Part shown: positions 11,185-22,464 of the stretch, in pieces
Layout: the number at the start of each line of letters is the position of its first letter
How positions within the stretch are numbered: position 1 is the stretch's first letter
Assembly: GCA_001972305.1 (NCBI GenBank)
Contig: BDDD01000322.1
Location: 1 to 64,000, forward strand
Source: Cephalotus follicularis
Taxonomy: Eukaryota > Streptophyta > Magnoliopsida > Oxalidales > Cephalotaceae
DNA: 64,000 nucleotides
Direction of reading: 5' to 3'
Notes under the pieces: model-generated
Database searches by the model: none
The model's input: only the letters and a program-made list of their open reading frames with translations
Told to the model about the DNA's origin: nothing
Position numbers and translations under genes: made by a program

Positions 11185-12885
11185 TGTAACAACCGCACCT
11201 CGCGTGTAATACCCTGTTCATTCGTAAATGTATTTTTACGGGTTCGTAAATATATTTTACGGATTTTATATGTGTTTTCGGGCTTTTAATTTTGTTTAAT
11301 TTTAAAAGATCGGTTGCCCTACGATTTGGGTTATGTAAATTGTGCTGTCCGATTTCCGGTCCGAAATTTGGGTATGTTATGATATGTTGGGTTTTGTTTA
11401 TTTTATTTTAATCCAAAATTATTTTAATTAAAAACAAATTATTATTCTTTTGTTTTAATATTCCTTATTTCCTTTTCATTATTAATTCATTTTGTTATTA
11501 TTTCTTCAATTTCTCTTTTTCCTATTTTATCATATTTTTAGCAATTTCTCCTACTTCCTCCCACCATCTTCCTTCTTTCCAGCAGATTCCTTCGTCCCAT
11601 TAGCAATTAACATGTTAAAGCATCTCCTTTTCTCATTTCAAAATCCAAAAAAGTTCCCTTTCTTCTCCCTTTTGTCAAATCTTGTCTCCTCCTTTCTCCA
11701 TTATTGAGTGCCTTTGCCATTTTATATGATACCTCCATCATTCTTTCATGTCAAATCCGAATCTGACCCATTATTGTGCAAAAATCCGCTGTGTAATTGT
11801 TTCTTCAAAGTTCAAGAGGTAATCTCAACCCTTAATTGTTTCTTTTGGGTTAAATTCATTTGGTTTGATATGCAAGTCTAAGCATGTTCTTATTTTACAT
11901 TCTTTGGTCCCTGTTCTATATACAACCGAATTTTAATAGTGTTGTGGTGGTGTTCCTACTGTTTTCTGGGTTCTCTAACATCATTATAGGTTAGTAGATT
12001 CATCCCTTTTAATTATATTTTTGTTTCAATGGCTTACTTTGAGTTTTTATGCTCTTGGTGTCTTTGAGTCTTTGATTCTTGCCTAAACATGTTGTCATTG
12101 TGTTAGTGATATTATCAACACATTTTATGCACCTATATATGTCACAAACTGAGTTTACAACATCTGTAATCAATTAGAAACAAAATCTGGACATGTTCAT
12201 GCAATGTCTTCTTGCTTCCTTTTTGCAAGTTAAATCATTGAAAGGTCGGTTCCTTGTCAAATTTGTGTTTGTAAGTCACCTACAAGTCATATATAATCAT
12301 ATGTTTATGTCCATATGTCTCTAGTTTAATGAAGAAATCATTTGAACCATTTTCTGTAGCAAATCGTCGGATTTCCAGCTGTTCTGCTACCCAGAACAGT
12401 CGGTTGTCTGTGTGGACAGTCGACTGGAATGGTTGTGTGGTCGACTGGAGGGAAGAACACAGTCGACTGCCTACATTTTGGGTTGCGTAGTCGACTGTTC
12501 ATATGGTCCAGTCGACTGCCAAGCCTCCCCAGTCGACTGGACCCCTATTCTAGTCGACTGTTTTGCCCTGGAATGTGCTGTTTTCAACTGTTTTGATTCG
12601 TTTGACCCCCGAATCGATCCGAATCCTTTCCAAACACTTTTATGAGTCTGTTTAATGCTTCTAATGAAAACATGGATTATTATGTTTTATGTTTTTAAAT
12701 TGGAACTGATTTATGTTTCGAATTTTTTTGCAACTACTTAATATGTTAAATGTTAAGGTTTAATATTTTGATAAGACTGCCACGTGTTCGCCTGTTATTG
12801 GCTATTAAAGCAAACTTATGATTTGTTAAGTTATGTTATGCATGATATGACCCTGTGACGACTCCCGCCGTCCGGGGGTGTTACA
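11185..12885 (+). mobile_element. G2 5' LTR
   Basis: Bounded by TGTAAC and GTTACA, a perfect 6-bp terminal inverted repeat, with the PBS six bases beyond. The interior from 11595 to about 12669 matches 15203-16273. A donor-like AG|GTAATC lies at 11818/11819 and a GTCGAC array at 12405-12560. Confidence 0.85.
12405..12560. repeat. CAGTCGACTG word array in G2 5' LTR
   Basis: Seven copies of AGTCGACTG or GGTCGACTG lie in about 150 bp, separated by 10-20 unique bases. All seven hold an intact GTCGAC core. The 3' LTR counterpart at 16010-16170 has six intact cores and one changed to GTCTAC. Confidence 0.85.
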
Positions 12886-12891
12886 GATTTA

Positions 12892-12903
12892 TGGTATCAG
12901 AGA
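12892..12903 (+). other. G2 primer-binding site
   Basis: TGGTATCAGAGA matches the initiator tRNA-Met 3' end for 11 bases, then diverges. It is six bases downstream of the LTR end. Confidence 0.85.
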
Positions 12904-13056
12904 TTTTGGTTTTGTTTCCTTAGAAGACCTAACTAGGTTTGACCTGTGAGATTGGGTAGACACCGGGTTAGGTTGTTTCGGTTTTGATTTTCTGATATGT
13001 TTTCTGCTTTCTGTTTTGTTCCTTGTGATGTTTTATGTTTAAGCGCCTTTTCGTAG

Positions 13057-13992
13057 ATGGCACGTACAAGGAATACTGCTCGAAGGACTGCACCCACTGA
13101 GGCTCAGGAAGTTAGAAATGAGCCTACCATGGAGGAGCTCGTATGTCAGGCAGTCGCTCAGGAGATACGACGCGTGTTGAGTGAGCAGAATCAGAATCAG
13201 GACCCAAGGGAGCCGGTTGCTGCTAATGATGCTCCAACTGATGTCCAGTTGGGAAGAGATGCTGGGAACGGGACTGTTACACCCACTTATGTCTGGCTTG
13301 AGCGGTTCCAGAAGCAGAGACCATTGTCTTTCAGCTCAGCCGTGACTCCGGTGGAAGCTGAGCACTGGATTGCTAATATGGACAAGATCTTTGATGTGCT
13401 TGGTTGCAGTGATGAACAGAAGATTAAGTTAGCTGTGTACAAGCTTGAGGGTGATGCTAAGAAATGGTGAAAAAATGTGGTTTTTGCTAAGGGTGGCAGC
13501 TATACGGAGACTTTGACCTAGTCTGAGTTTTGCGAGGTCTTTTATCAGCAGTATTTTCCCACCGCTGATAAGGAGGATTACGCCAGAGAATTTATAAATA
13601 CCAGACAAAAGGATGGAGAGTCGGTGACAGAGTTCTTGACCCGATTCACTAGGCTTGCTGGTTTTGCTGGTTCTGCGGCAGGGACAGCATTGGAACAGGC
13701 AGAAAAGTTCAAATGGAAGTTGCACTATCAGTTCCGGGGTAAATCAATCAACACCAGGTTTGCTGATGTATCCGAAGTGGCCAATGCGGCTAAGAACATT
13801 GAGATGGAAAGGTTAGATTTCCAGGCTGCTCGACAGGAGTTTGACAGAAAGAGAAACAGAGGTGATTCTCAGGGGCAAGGTTCTGGACAGAATAGGAATA
13901 TAAATGGTAAGCGTGGGAAGAGAAATGATAACCGGGGAAAGCAACATCCTGGTAATGACCAGAGGCAGACTCAGGGAGCTGCGGATGTCTAG
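13057..13992 (+). pseudogene. gag: G2 gag (capsid), premature stops
   Basis: Gag of a Ty3/gypsy element, the structural protein of the cytoplasmic particle. It starts MARTRNTARR and carries the retrotransposon gag core with the block EAEHWIANMDKIF...LEGDAKKW. The frame is continuous for 312 codons but interrupted by TGA at 13468 and TAG at 13519, then reads on (SVTEFLTRFTRLAGFA) to TAG at 13990. Beyond it, a cysteine-rich run (CDVCGRQHP...CYK...CFVC, 14001-14070) is the zinc-knuckle region, cut by a deletion. The ATG directly follows a CCTTTTCGTAG sequence that looks like a splice acceptor. Confidence 0.85.
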
Positions 13993-14066
13993 ATTTCAAA
14001 GTGTGATGTATGTGGTAGACAGCATCCGGTGGGAGTGTGCTATAAGGCTATCGGGGCCTGTTTTGT

Positions 14067-15028
14067 GTGCGAGAATTTTCTGATGTGTTTCCGGAGGAGC
14101 TACCGGGTTTGCCACCGCAACGGGAAGTGGAGTTTACCATTGAACTCATTCCCGGGGCGGCACCGATATCTAAGGCACCTTACAGAATGGCACCGTTAGA
14201 ACAACAAGAGTTGAAGGAACAGTTGCAAGAGCTGTTAGATCGGGGTTTCAATCAGCCTAGTGTTTCTCCATGGGGTGCTCCGGTTCTATTTATGAAGAAG
14301 AAAGATGGGTCTATGAGGTTATGCATAGAATACAGGGAGTTGAACCGAATCACTGTTCGGAATAAATACCCGCTACCTAGGATTGATGACTTGTTTGATC
14401 AACTCCAGGGTGCTCGGTATTTCTCAAAGATCGATTTGAGATCGGGATGTCATCAGCTTCGGATAAAGGACGAAGATGTTCCTAAAACTGCTTTCCGTAC
14501 TCGGTATGGGCATTATGAGTTTCTGGTGATGCCTTTCAGACTCACTAATGCACCGGCAGTTTTCATGGATTTGATGAACAGGGTTTTTCATGAGTACCTG
14601 GATCAGTTTGTTATTGTGTTCATAGATGGCATTCTTGTGTATTCCAAGTCGAGGGAAGAGCATGAAGAACAGCTTCGCTTTGTGTTGGGGATTCGGAGAA
14701 AGAATCAGTTATACGCGAAGTTCTCAAAGTGTGAGTTCTGGTTGGAACAGGTGGCGTTTCTGGGTCATGTGGTTACAGCAGAAGGTATTTGTGTGGACCC
14801 TGCTAAAGTTGAGGCTATTACGAAATGGCCTAGACCTACCACAGTGACGGAGGTTAGGAGCTTCTTGGGTTTGGCTGGATATTATAGGCGGTTTGTGGAA
14901 GGCTTTTCCTCTATAGCCTTACCACTTACTCAACTTATGAGGAAGGGAGCGAAGTTTGAGTGGAATAAGGAGCGGGAAACAAGCTTCGAGAAATTGAAGA
15001 ATGGTCTTGTGTCAGCACCAATTCTTCG
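14067..15028 (+). pseudogene. pol: G2 reverse transcriptase, inactive
   Basis: Gypsy RT, which copies element RNA into DNA. The open frame begins [14 protein letters not shown], the usual lead-in to RT, and runs through [31 protein letters not shown] blocks, [17 protein letters not shown] and [11 protein letters not shown]. The catalytic FIDD motif reads FIDG: the second Asp is Gly (GGC at 14628-14630), which should abolish polymerisation. The protease that normally precedes it is missing because a deletion near 14066 joins the gag zinc region to RT. The frame ends in the RT-RNase H connection at a second deletion near 15028. Confidence 0.9.
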
Positions 15029-15202
15029 TTTGCTATCTGGGTAGTGGTGGATCGATTGACGAAATCGGCTCACTTCTTGGCTATCCGAGAAGACTTTTAG
15101 GTTGACCGTTTGGCTGAGGTGTTTCAGCAGGAGATTGTGAGACTGCATGGGACTCCGGTATCCATTGTTTTGGATAGGGATCCTCGTTTCACTTCACAGT
15201 TT
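15029..15202 (+). pseudogene. pol: G2 integrase core scrap
   Basis: A shifted frame reads [20 protein letters not shown], then a TAG, then [19 protein letters not shown]. This is the middle of a gypsy integrase core including the second catalytic Asp; the first Asp, the Glu and both flanking domains are gone. It is bounded by deletion junctions: RNase H/integrase N-terminus on the left and LTR interior on the right. Confidence 0.85.
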
Positions 15203-16590
15203 TCCCATTAGCAATTAACATGTTAAAGCATCTCCTTTTCTCATTTCAAAATCCAGAAAAGTTCCCTTTCTTCTCCCTTTTGTCAAATCTTGTCTCCTCC
15301 TTTCTCCATTATTGAGTGCCTTTGCCATTTTATATGATACCTCCATCATACTTTCATGTCACATCCGAATCTGCCCCATTATTGTGCAAAAATCTGCTGT
15401 GTAATTGTTTCTTCAAAGTTCAAGAGGTAATCTCAACACTTAATTGTTTCTTTTGGGTTAAATTCATTTGGTTTGATATGCATGTCTAAGCATGTTCTTA
15501 TTTTGCATTCTTTGGTCCCTGTTCTATGTACAACCGAATTTTGATAGTGTTGTGGTGGTGTTCCTACTGTTTTCTGGGTTCTCTAACATCATTATAGATT
15601 AGTAGATTCATCCCTTTTAATTATAGTTTTGTTTCAATGGCTTACTTTGAGTTTTTATGCTCTTGGTGTCTTTGAGTCTTTGATTCTTGCCTAAACATGT
15701 TGTCATTGTGTTAGTGATGTTATCTACACATTTTATGCACCTATATATGTCACAAACTGAGTTTACAACATCTGTAATCAATTAGAAACAAAATCTGGAC
15801 ATGTTCATGCAATGTCTTCTTGCTTCCTTTTTGCAAGTTAAATCATTGAAAGGTCGTTTCCTTGTCAAATTTGTGTTTGTAAGTCACCTACAAGTCATAT
15901 ATAATCATATGTTTATGTCCATATGTCTCTAGTTTAATGAAGAAATCATTTGAACCATTTTCTGTAGCAAATCATCGGATTTCCAGCTGTTCGTTGCCCA
16001 GAACAGTCGGCTGTCCGTGTGGACAGTCGACTGGAATGGTTGTGTAGTCGACTGGAGGGAAGAACACAGTCTACTGCCTGCATTTTGGGTTGCGTAGTCG
16101 ACTGTTCATATGGTCCAGTCGACTGCCAAGCCTTCCCAGTCGACTGGACCCCTGTTCTAGTCGACTGTTTTGCCCTGGAATGTAGTGTTTTCAACTTTTT
16201 TGATTCGTTTGACCCCCGAATCGATCCGAATCTTTTCCAAACACTTTTATGAGTCTGTTTAATGCTTCTAATGTGTTTTAAACTCTTATACATATGATTT
16301 TGAATGTCTTTATAGATTGTTGAGTTTCAAGTGGTTTCCGTTTAAATTGTCTATTCGTAAGTACTTTGCAAGCGCATAAGGTACGGATTTTCTGTTCCTT
16401 GGCTATCTGACCTTCAAACTGAAACTGTTTTGATAAACATCTTCGTTTATGAAGTCAATGATGTTTCATGATTTTGATACGTTTTGAATTTAAAGTTGGT
16501 TTGACATTTTAATCGATTAAGACTTTATCTATACAATATGTTTCATGCTTCTAATGTGTTTTAAACTCTTATACACTTTTACGTTTTGAA
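15203..16590 (+). mobile_element. G2 3' LTR, 5'-truncated
   Basis: Begins abruptly at TCCCATTAGC, equivalent to 11595, so the first 410 bp of the LTR and the polypurine tract are lost. It matches the 5' LTR to about 16273. After that the two LTRs differ: this copy has extra sequence containing a phrase (TGCTTCTAATGTGTTTTAAA) repeated at 16261 and 16543. The end is not defined; similarity fades near 16590. Confidence 0.7.
16010..16170. repeat. CAGTCGACTG word array in G2 3' LTR
   Basis: Same seven-word array as 12405-12560, with one core altered to GTCTAC at about 16068. Confidence 0.85.
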
Positions 16591-17450
16591 TTTAAACTGG
16601 TCAGATTCCGGCCAACACGCCAGAGCTCCGGCCACGCCATAAAAGGCCCCAAAAACATCTGATCTACACACTATTGCTGGAAACGCGCATTGGCTCACCA
16701 CAAAACACGTTGTCACCGCCGACAGTGAGTCCAACTCACCAAGTTGACTCGCAGGTCAACCACAACTCCGGCCACTTCACAAAAGCACCGCAAAATCTTC
16801 GGTTCTATGTGTCTCTGCTTGAGACTCACCGAGAATCGGTGCTGAGTCACCTTGCGAGAGATCTGGCTATGTCGCCTGAGCTCCCGTCACACCATAACCA
16901 GCCTTCAAACCTTTCGATAAACTAATTGGTGATGAAGACTCGCCGTGACTCGGCGCAAAATGCCGTCTCACAGGCTTCACCACTCCAAACCCAATGAGTG
17001 GACTCAGTCTTCAAATTTTGGCCGATTCACCGACAATTCTAAGCTAAAACCGAGATAGGCGAAGCTAATATAGCTCCACCTATAATGACCAGCACGGTGG
17101 CAAAGTGAAGTCACCAGAAAATGCGAAGCTCCAAGCTTCAGTTTCCCATAAAAAAAAAAAAGAGAGAAACCAACGGAGTAAGAAGAAGAAGCTAGAAGAA
17201 CTCACCTTCTCGGCACAAAAACGGCGAAGATGGCTTTGGTCGGCGATGAGATTGCCCGCTGTCTCCCTCTCTTTCTCTTTCTCACTCTCGCAAAACATGC
17301 CCGGTGTCCTCTACTTTCTATTTTAAGGCGCTTGGCGTTTTCTAGAAACACCTGGTGCCTTCTCACATTTTTTTAAATTATAATAATACAAGAATGACAC
17401 TTTCGTTTCTTTGCACGCCACACAATCCTAAGTGTGACATGGGTTGTCAC
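16590..17450 (-). mobile_element. LTR fragment, minus strand, GC-rich family
   Basis: The right end reads GGGTTGTCACA at 17450, so the minus strand begins TGTGACAACCC, a typical gypsy LTR start. Minus-strand content resembles parts of 23385-24060 and 24850-25730 (paired GGCG/CACC words and a GA-rich leader). A donor-like AAG|GTGAGT (minus) lies near 17205. The left end is truncated against G2. No gene. Confidence 0.45.
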
Positions 17451-17684
17451 ACCATGCACCATAAACAGCCTATGTACATATTTTTGGATCAACAAACGTC
17501 CCATTAATAGGTCAATTACATTAGTTCACCTAATTGGTCTAACCAATTAAACTTTAACACAATCCAATTGTTTTAATTCTCAAAATTCACTTAGGGTTTG
17601 AGTCACAAACTCTTGGCCACGACAAAAATTATCAAGCAAGCAACCAAACATTAAATTAAGGTCCAATTCGTGTTAATTAGGGGG
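17451..17684 (-). other. Leader of minus-strand copia C0
   Basis: Non-coding DNA between the LTR fragment and the PBS at 17685. No gag start is visible. Confidence 0.45.
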
Positions 17685-17696
17685 GCTCTGACACCA
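17685..17696 (-). other. PBS of copia C0
   Basis: Minus-strand TGGTGTCAGAGC is one base from the initiator tRNA-Met PBS, four bases from the LTR end at 17701. Confidence 0.75.
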
Positions 17697-17700
17697 CTTT

Positions 17701-18755
17701 TGTAAGAGTTTTTAAGGGTATTAGGCATTTTAGGTCATAAGTCCTTAGTGTGCTCAACTTTGATTTTTCAATCAAAGTTGCTCCAAGCATAGGAACACCC
17801 TATTAAATCTATGTCCATAAATGTCCATACCATGTCCAAGGATCTCTAATTCGTAATCAATTGAACCAAAACACATCACAAAAGGCAAAGGAACTCACGG
17901 GTCAAGCATGCATCAACATGGATCTAACCAAAATCAAAACTAGGGTTTACCTAGCATACCCTAGTGAACCCGTAGGTTCCAAGCCACGAAACCCTTAGGG
18001 TTTTGACTAAGGTTTCTCAAAGAAACACATACACAAAATGGCTAGGGTTTCCACTATAAAACCCTAGCATGGAAGAAACCAAAAGAGACAAAAAAGAGGA
18101 AGGAGATAAGATTTCTGTTACCTTAGGTGATGGCTTCATCCTTCAAGATTGCTCCCTCCACATTTTAAGGTACTTAAGCTCCTTCTCCAAGCTCCAAGAA
18201 TTGAGCTCCAAGCCTCCAAAAGTCATGGGTCCAAGGGTCCCTCTAAGTGGCCGAAACTAAAAGCTCTTAAAGACACACAAAATGGATCTCACAATCTCAT
18301 ACCATGTAATGTTTTCCAAGGATAAAATGTCTCCAAGGAACCTTGTTGTATGGAGAGTTCCAAAGTCCTATTCTAGTGATCAAGGCAAGTAAAGATACAC
18401 TACAAGATGTAATGTATCTCCACCTATAATGATCAAAGGTAGGATAAGAGAAGAAGAGAGTGTATTTCCTTTCTAAGCTCCAAGCTTTTTCAACTTCCAA
18501 CAATGGAGGGATTTGTGAGAAAGGAAGAAGAAGATGAGAGAGCTAATGAGAGAGAGAGATACAGCCACAACAATAGAGAGAGGAGTGAAGTGTCTAATAA
18601 GACTCCAAGTCTCTAATTCTTTCCTTTTGTTCTCCCCAAGGATAGCCCTCATGACACAAAGGATAAGGCACCATGCCTTTTCCCATACCTCTCACCATTC
18701 TCTCTTTACACGCCCAAACTTTGAGCAATTCCTTCACATGGGTCTTGAGTTTAAA
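17701..18755 (-). mobile_element. Copia C0 LTR, 3' part
   Basis: Begins TGTAAGAG next to the PBS. Its reverse complement resembles 40000-41064 of the C2 3' LTR, including the ATTATAGGTGGAGATAC phrase (minus sense near 18430) and stretches with AACCCTAG words. Cut at 18755 by LTR A copy 2. No gene. Confidence 0.65.
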
Positions 18756-19986
18756 TGTCATGCCCCGAACCCAAAGGAAGACCCCAAGGCTTGACACAAG
18801 GCAGGCCCATCCGTGCGATCCATCACACGAGCAACATCATACTCCAAAATATGCTACAAATTTAAAACTTTAACATATACAACATGAATGTGGATGAAAA
18901 ACATCAACATTCATGTAGACAAGCCCAACCATATCCATAACATCAACATATATATCTTAAGCACTACCACAAGCCCGTAGGTCAATATCTGAAAATACAA
19001 TGTGTCTCTTATACAGCCAAATTCATATATACAAGGTAGATAACAACACTCTGATCTGCTGACCAAGATCTACCTGGGAAGTCTGATCCATCTTGATATT
19101 CCTCACGTCGATGCATCACCTGCACCTGACCCATTATGAGAATAAGTCAGTAACCCATTACTGTGTAGGCTATACTATATGCTATGAAATGCAACAGTTA
19201 TACAGAAATATATATACATGCATGACAAGTTATATGCATGAATGCCAATTGTGAATAGCGTCAGTATACCAACCATCCCTAAGCGGTGGTATTCTTGGCT
19301 AGTCCTAGTCACATCAAAGGCCAATGGCCCGCAGACACTCCATAAAACAATGCATAACCATCCATGTGGACAATCAATATGTAAGGTCAAGTACTTCTCT
19401 GCATCTCCACCTTGAGATAGTACCCCCACCGTCTACACACCCTACGTACCATAGCCGTGTGGAGCATAGGATAACACCGGCCACATAATCCATACCGTAC
19501 CGTAATACTAGTCCCGAAGGTTCTAGCCCATAATACTAGTCCCAAAGGTACTAGCCTGTAGTACAGATCTCTGTAATCCGTGCCATACCGTACCGTATCC
19601 ATCCACAATGTGGTGATCCCCGTAGGTTAACCCAAAATGGAGGATTAGATATATCCGCGCAATGTGGCCTACACCCATAATACTTCATGATGGAAATGAA
19701 GATTATGAATAGGTTATCCCGATAGGTCTCAACAATAACAAACCATCAATCACAACCGTACCATACCCGTAGCCCGTATCCGTATAACAGTAAAAATGAT
19801 AAGGACCTAATATAAAGGATCACATAGGATCCACTCCGTCAAAACCTATTCAAAACCATTTTCCATAACCATTTCCATAACCGTTTTTCCAAAACTGTTT
19901 TCCATTTTATTTGTCCCTATAGAAGTTGTAAAACAATGGAGAGGAAGTCTAACTAGGATATCCGCGTTCAGATGTTCCAATTAAGC
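18756..19986 (-). mobile_element. LTR A copy 2, 3' part
   Basis: Begins TGTCATGCCCCGAAC and matches 4225-5441 closely throughout. Inserted in the C0 LTR after TTAAA. Interrupted at 19987 by G3. Confidence 0.8.
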
Positions 19987-21548
19987 TGTAATGACTGCAA
20001 ATTCAATTAATGTATATTGATTTCCATTGTTATAATAAATATACATTTTAATTGAATTAAATGTCCAATTTTCATGTTATAAGCCTTACTTGTATGCCAA
20101 GAATGAGATAATGTGTAAATGGGTCAAATAACATAAGTAAGTCTATATAATCAGCCTCCACAGTCGACTGTCACAGGGCAACAGTCGACTGGGTTGATTC
20201 GTGGAGTGGCAATCGACTGGCCACATAAGGCAGTCGACTGGAATTGCGACAGAATAGTTGTCTGTGCATGTGTGAAACAGAACATGGGCGTGGCATACAA
20301 GGGGACAGGTGTCTTGGGCATGCACCAGCTGCCATGACATGAAAGGAAAGCCCTTGCATGTGCTCTGCATTTTGCAGTCCTGCCACCTACATTTTGAAAG
20401 AGAAAAGAGTAAGAAACAAAGGCATGTGAGAGAGAGAAGGAGGGAGAGTGTGGAGTAAATGGAACCTGGCGAATTCCCAACTCCAGACCCTATATCAGCC
20501 ATGCATGAGCTATGATAGAGTGTTGAAACACTAAAGATTAAGGAGAATTGCTAGGAATTTTGTTGGAGCTTGCATTGTGGATTGGGGGTGGAGCTCAAAG
20601 TCTTGAAAGAACTTGGACTCCTTCCTGGTAAGTTAATTCGAACTCCCTGCTCAAGTAGTATGGTTAATGAGGAAATTAGAAGGTTGGATATCTTCTGATA
20701 TAGTTAAGGCTAACAGTATTGGAATTATTTTGAAATGGTATTATAGGAGTAAGAACATGGATATGAAACTTAGAGAATTATATAACTTTGATTCGAAATG
20801 TAGCTACTGGATAGTTATGTTAAGCCTACTGTATCTCTTAGATGTGTATATTCATCCTCTGTCAACACATTAATCCGAAAGTTAAAGATGCTTGACATAG
20901 AGTTACAAGAGAAAGTGGTAATGGAAGCAAGGTTTATGGAATTGTGATAAACTACTGTGTAGTATGTAATCGTAGCTGAATAAGCTAGCTAAACCTACTG
21001 GATAATGACTGAACATGATGCATGTGCTACATAGATTGAACTGCTGAGATTAAAAGGAGTTGTTGGTGAAAGCTTGGAAAAAGGCTTTGGAGACTTTAAG
21101 GAGAAAGATCACTTGCAATTGATCTTGGGATAACAAATTGAGGTAGGGGTAGTGTTATGTTTTGGAAGATATGTTCATGCATTTCATGTATGTTAATTTC
21201 TCGGCTAACCCCTACAATTTCAGATTGAGCAAGGACATTGGAGACTGCTGCTGAAGCTTGGAGAGCTTCTTTTGTCATTTTAAGGTTGTTATTTGCTTAA
21301 TGTATTGTATGAACGAACGAATAATACCTCATTTTCTTGTTGTATTCCTGATGTTAAGGATAATTTTGACTTGTACTCGCACGTAGTATGGGATGCGTGC
21401 GAACGACTTGTATTTTATATTTCGGCTTATTGACTGCTTCCGCATATTGTTATATACTGTTGAATGAAATGCTGGAATGTATATTTAATACTGATATCAC
21501 CATATATGCTTGTTGATAAAGAAGGTATTGAAATAACGGGGTGTGACA
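19987..21548 (+). mobile_element. G3 5' LTR
   Basis: Starts TGTAATGACTGC, ends GTGTGACA, PBS three bases beyond. A TATATAA run lies at 20143-20149, a strong donor-like CTG|GTAAGT at 20627/20628 and a GTCGAC array at 20158-20245. Confidence 0.8.
20158..20245. repeat. CAGTCGACTG word array in G3 LTR
   Basis: Three intact AGTCGACTG words plus one AATCGACTG within 90 bp, the same word as in G2 though the LTRs are otherwise dissimilar. Confidence 0.8.
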
Positions 21549-21551
21549 GCA

Positions 21552-21563
21552 TGGTATCAGAGC
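21552..21563 (+). other. G3 primer-binding site
   Basis: TGGTATCAGAGC is a full 12-base match to plant initiator tRNA-Met. Confidence 0.9.
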
Positions 21564-21650
21564 ATATTCCACATATGCTAGCTGGGATAAGTTTCTCAGA
21601 AATTAGTGAAATGTTCCTAACGATTTTTGTCATTCCATATAGGAAACTAA

Positions 21651-22464
21651 ATGGATCCAAGAAGAGGACGAAGAGGAAGGCGTAGAGATGAAGACGGATT
21701 CAATGCTCCGCCAGTACCCAAAAATATTCCGCAAATGAATGAAGAAGTGAACGTTCCTCCAGTCCATGAGGAGCGGAGTAATTTTGACCACCTGGATGAT
21801 CTTTTCCGACAGCAAATGCAAGCAAATGCAGTGAACATGGAGCAGATCCGGCAGATGTATGAGGCTAACCGGGCATATCAGCCAGCACCGGATGCTTGTC
21901 ATGCAGACAGATTTGGCCGAGATCTGGAGCGGTTCATGCTACAGAATCCTCCGACCTTTAATGGCGAGCTGAATGCTACTGCTGCTGAGCGATGGATTAG
22001 AGATCTGGAGAAGATATTTACTGCTCTGGACTGTACAGATGAGCAGAAGCTCAGTTTTGCTGTGTACCGCCTATGGGGCGAAGCGACTTACTGGTGGGAG
22101 AGAACAGAAGTGAAATGGGAATCCTGTTGACTCAACAGAACTTGGGACAGATTTCAGTCCGAGTTTCTGGATGCTTATGTACCGTAGATAGAGCGTGACA
22201 GATGGGAGACAGAGCTGATGGAGTTACGTCAAGGAGACATGACGGTAGCTCAGTACCAGACCAGATTTGCAGAGCTGGCCAGACACACGCCTTATCTTGT
22301 GGAGGGAGAGTCACGGATGATCCGGAGGTTCCTGAAAGGCCTTCGACCAGATATCAGATCCAAATTGCTGATGTTGCAGCTGACCTCTTTTGTTGAAGTT
22401 GCTGAGAGGGCGATGGTTCTTGAAGAAGATGCTAATGAGAGGAGGGCAGAACAGACTCGTACGA
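21651..22464 (+). pseudogene. gag: G3 gag, two premature stops
   Basis: Gypsy gag. The ATG lies eight bases after an acceptor-like TTCCATATAG (AG at 21641-21642) with CTAAC upstream. A basic start (MDPRRGRRGRRR) is followed by the gag core (PPTFNGELNATAAERWIRDLEKIF, LSFAVYRLWGEATYWWE). TGA at 22128 and TAG at 22185 interrupt the frame without shifting it. It continues WDRFQSEFLDAYVP, QGDMTVAQYQTRFAELARH and RMIRRFLKGLRPDIRSKL, then is cut near 22464 before any zinc knuckle. All catalytic domains are missing. Confidence 0.85.

Larger units (their letters stand above)
11185..16590 (+). mobile_element. Gypsy G2, internally deleted element
   Basis: Order: 5' LTR, PBS, gag, (protease missing), RT, (RNase H and integrase N-terminus missing), integrase scrap, 5'-truncated 3' LTR. 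Three deletions break it. LTR copies differ at 6 of about 240 positions compared by eye, so it is fairly young. It is non-autonomous in its present form. Sequence left of 11185 gives ATACA as the candidate TSD; the right copy is not found because the 3' LTR end is missing or altered. Confidence 0.8.
19987..22464 (+). mobile_element. Gypsy G3, truncated after gag
   Basis: Consists of 5' LTR, PBS and most of gag, inserted in LTR A copy 2. The pol half and 3' LTR are gone. On rejoining LTR A at 22463, about 84 bp of LTR A (5441-5525 equivalent) are missing too, so one deletion removed the G3 tail and adjacent target. The junction shares AGATGTTAAA between gag and LTR A. Confidence 0.8.

Noticed and set aside
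12412..12645. 77-codon frame in the G2 5' LTR, nearly identical to one at 16019-16252
   Set aside because: The conservation only reflects the LTR pair. The frame runs through the GTCGAC array, differences do not favour silent sites, and no start context or family match is visible.
21630..21902. Minus-strand frames opposite G3 gag
   Set aside because: Shadows of the gag frame on the other strand.
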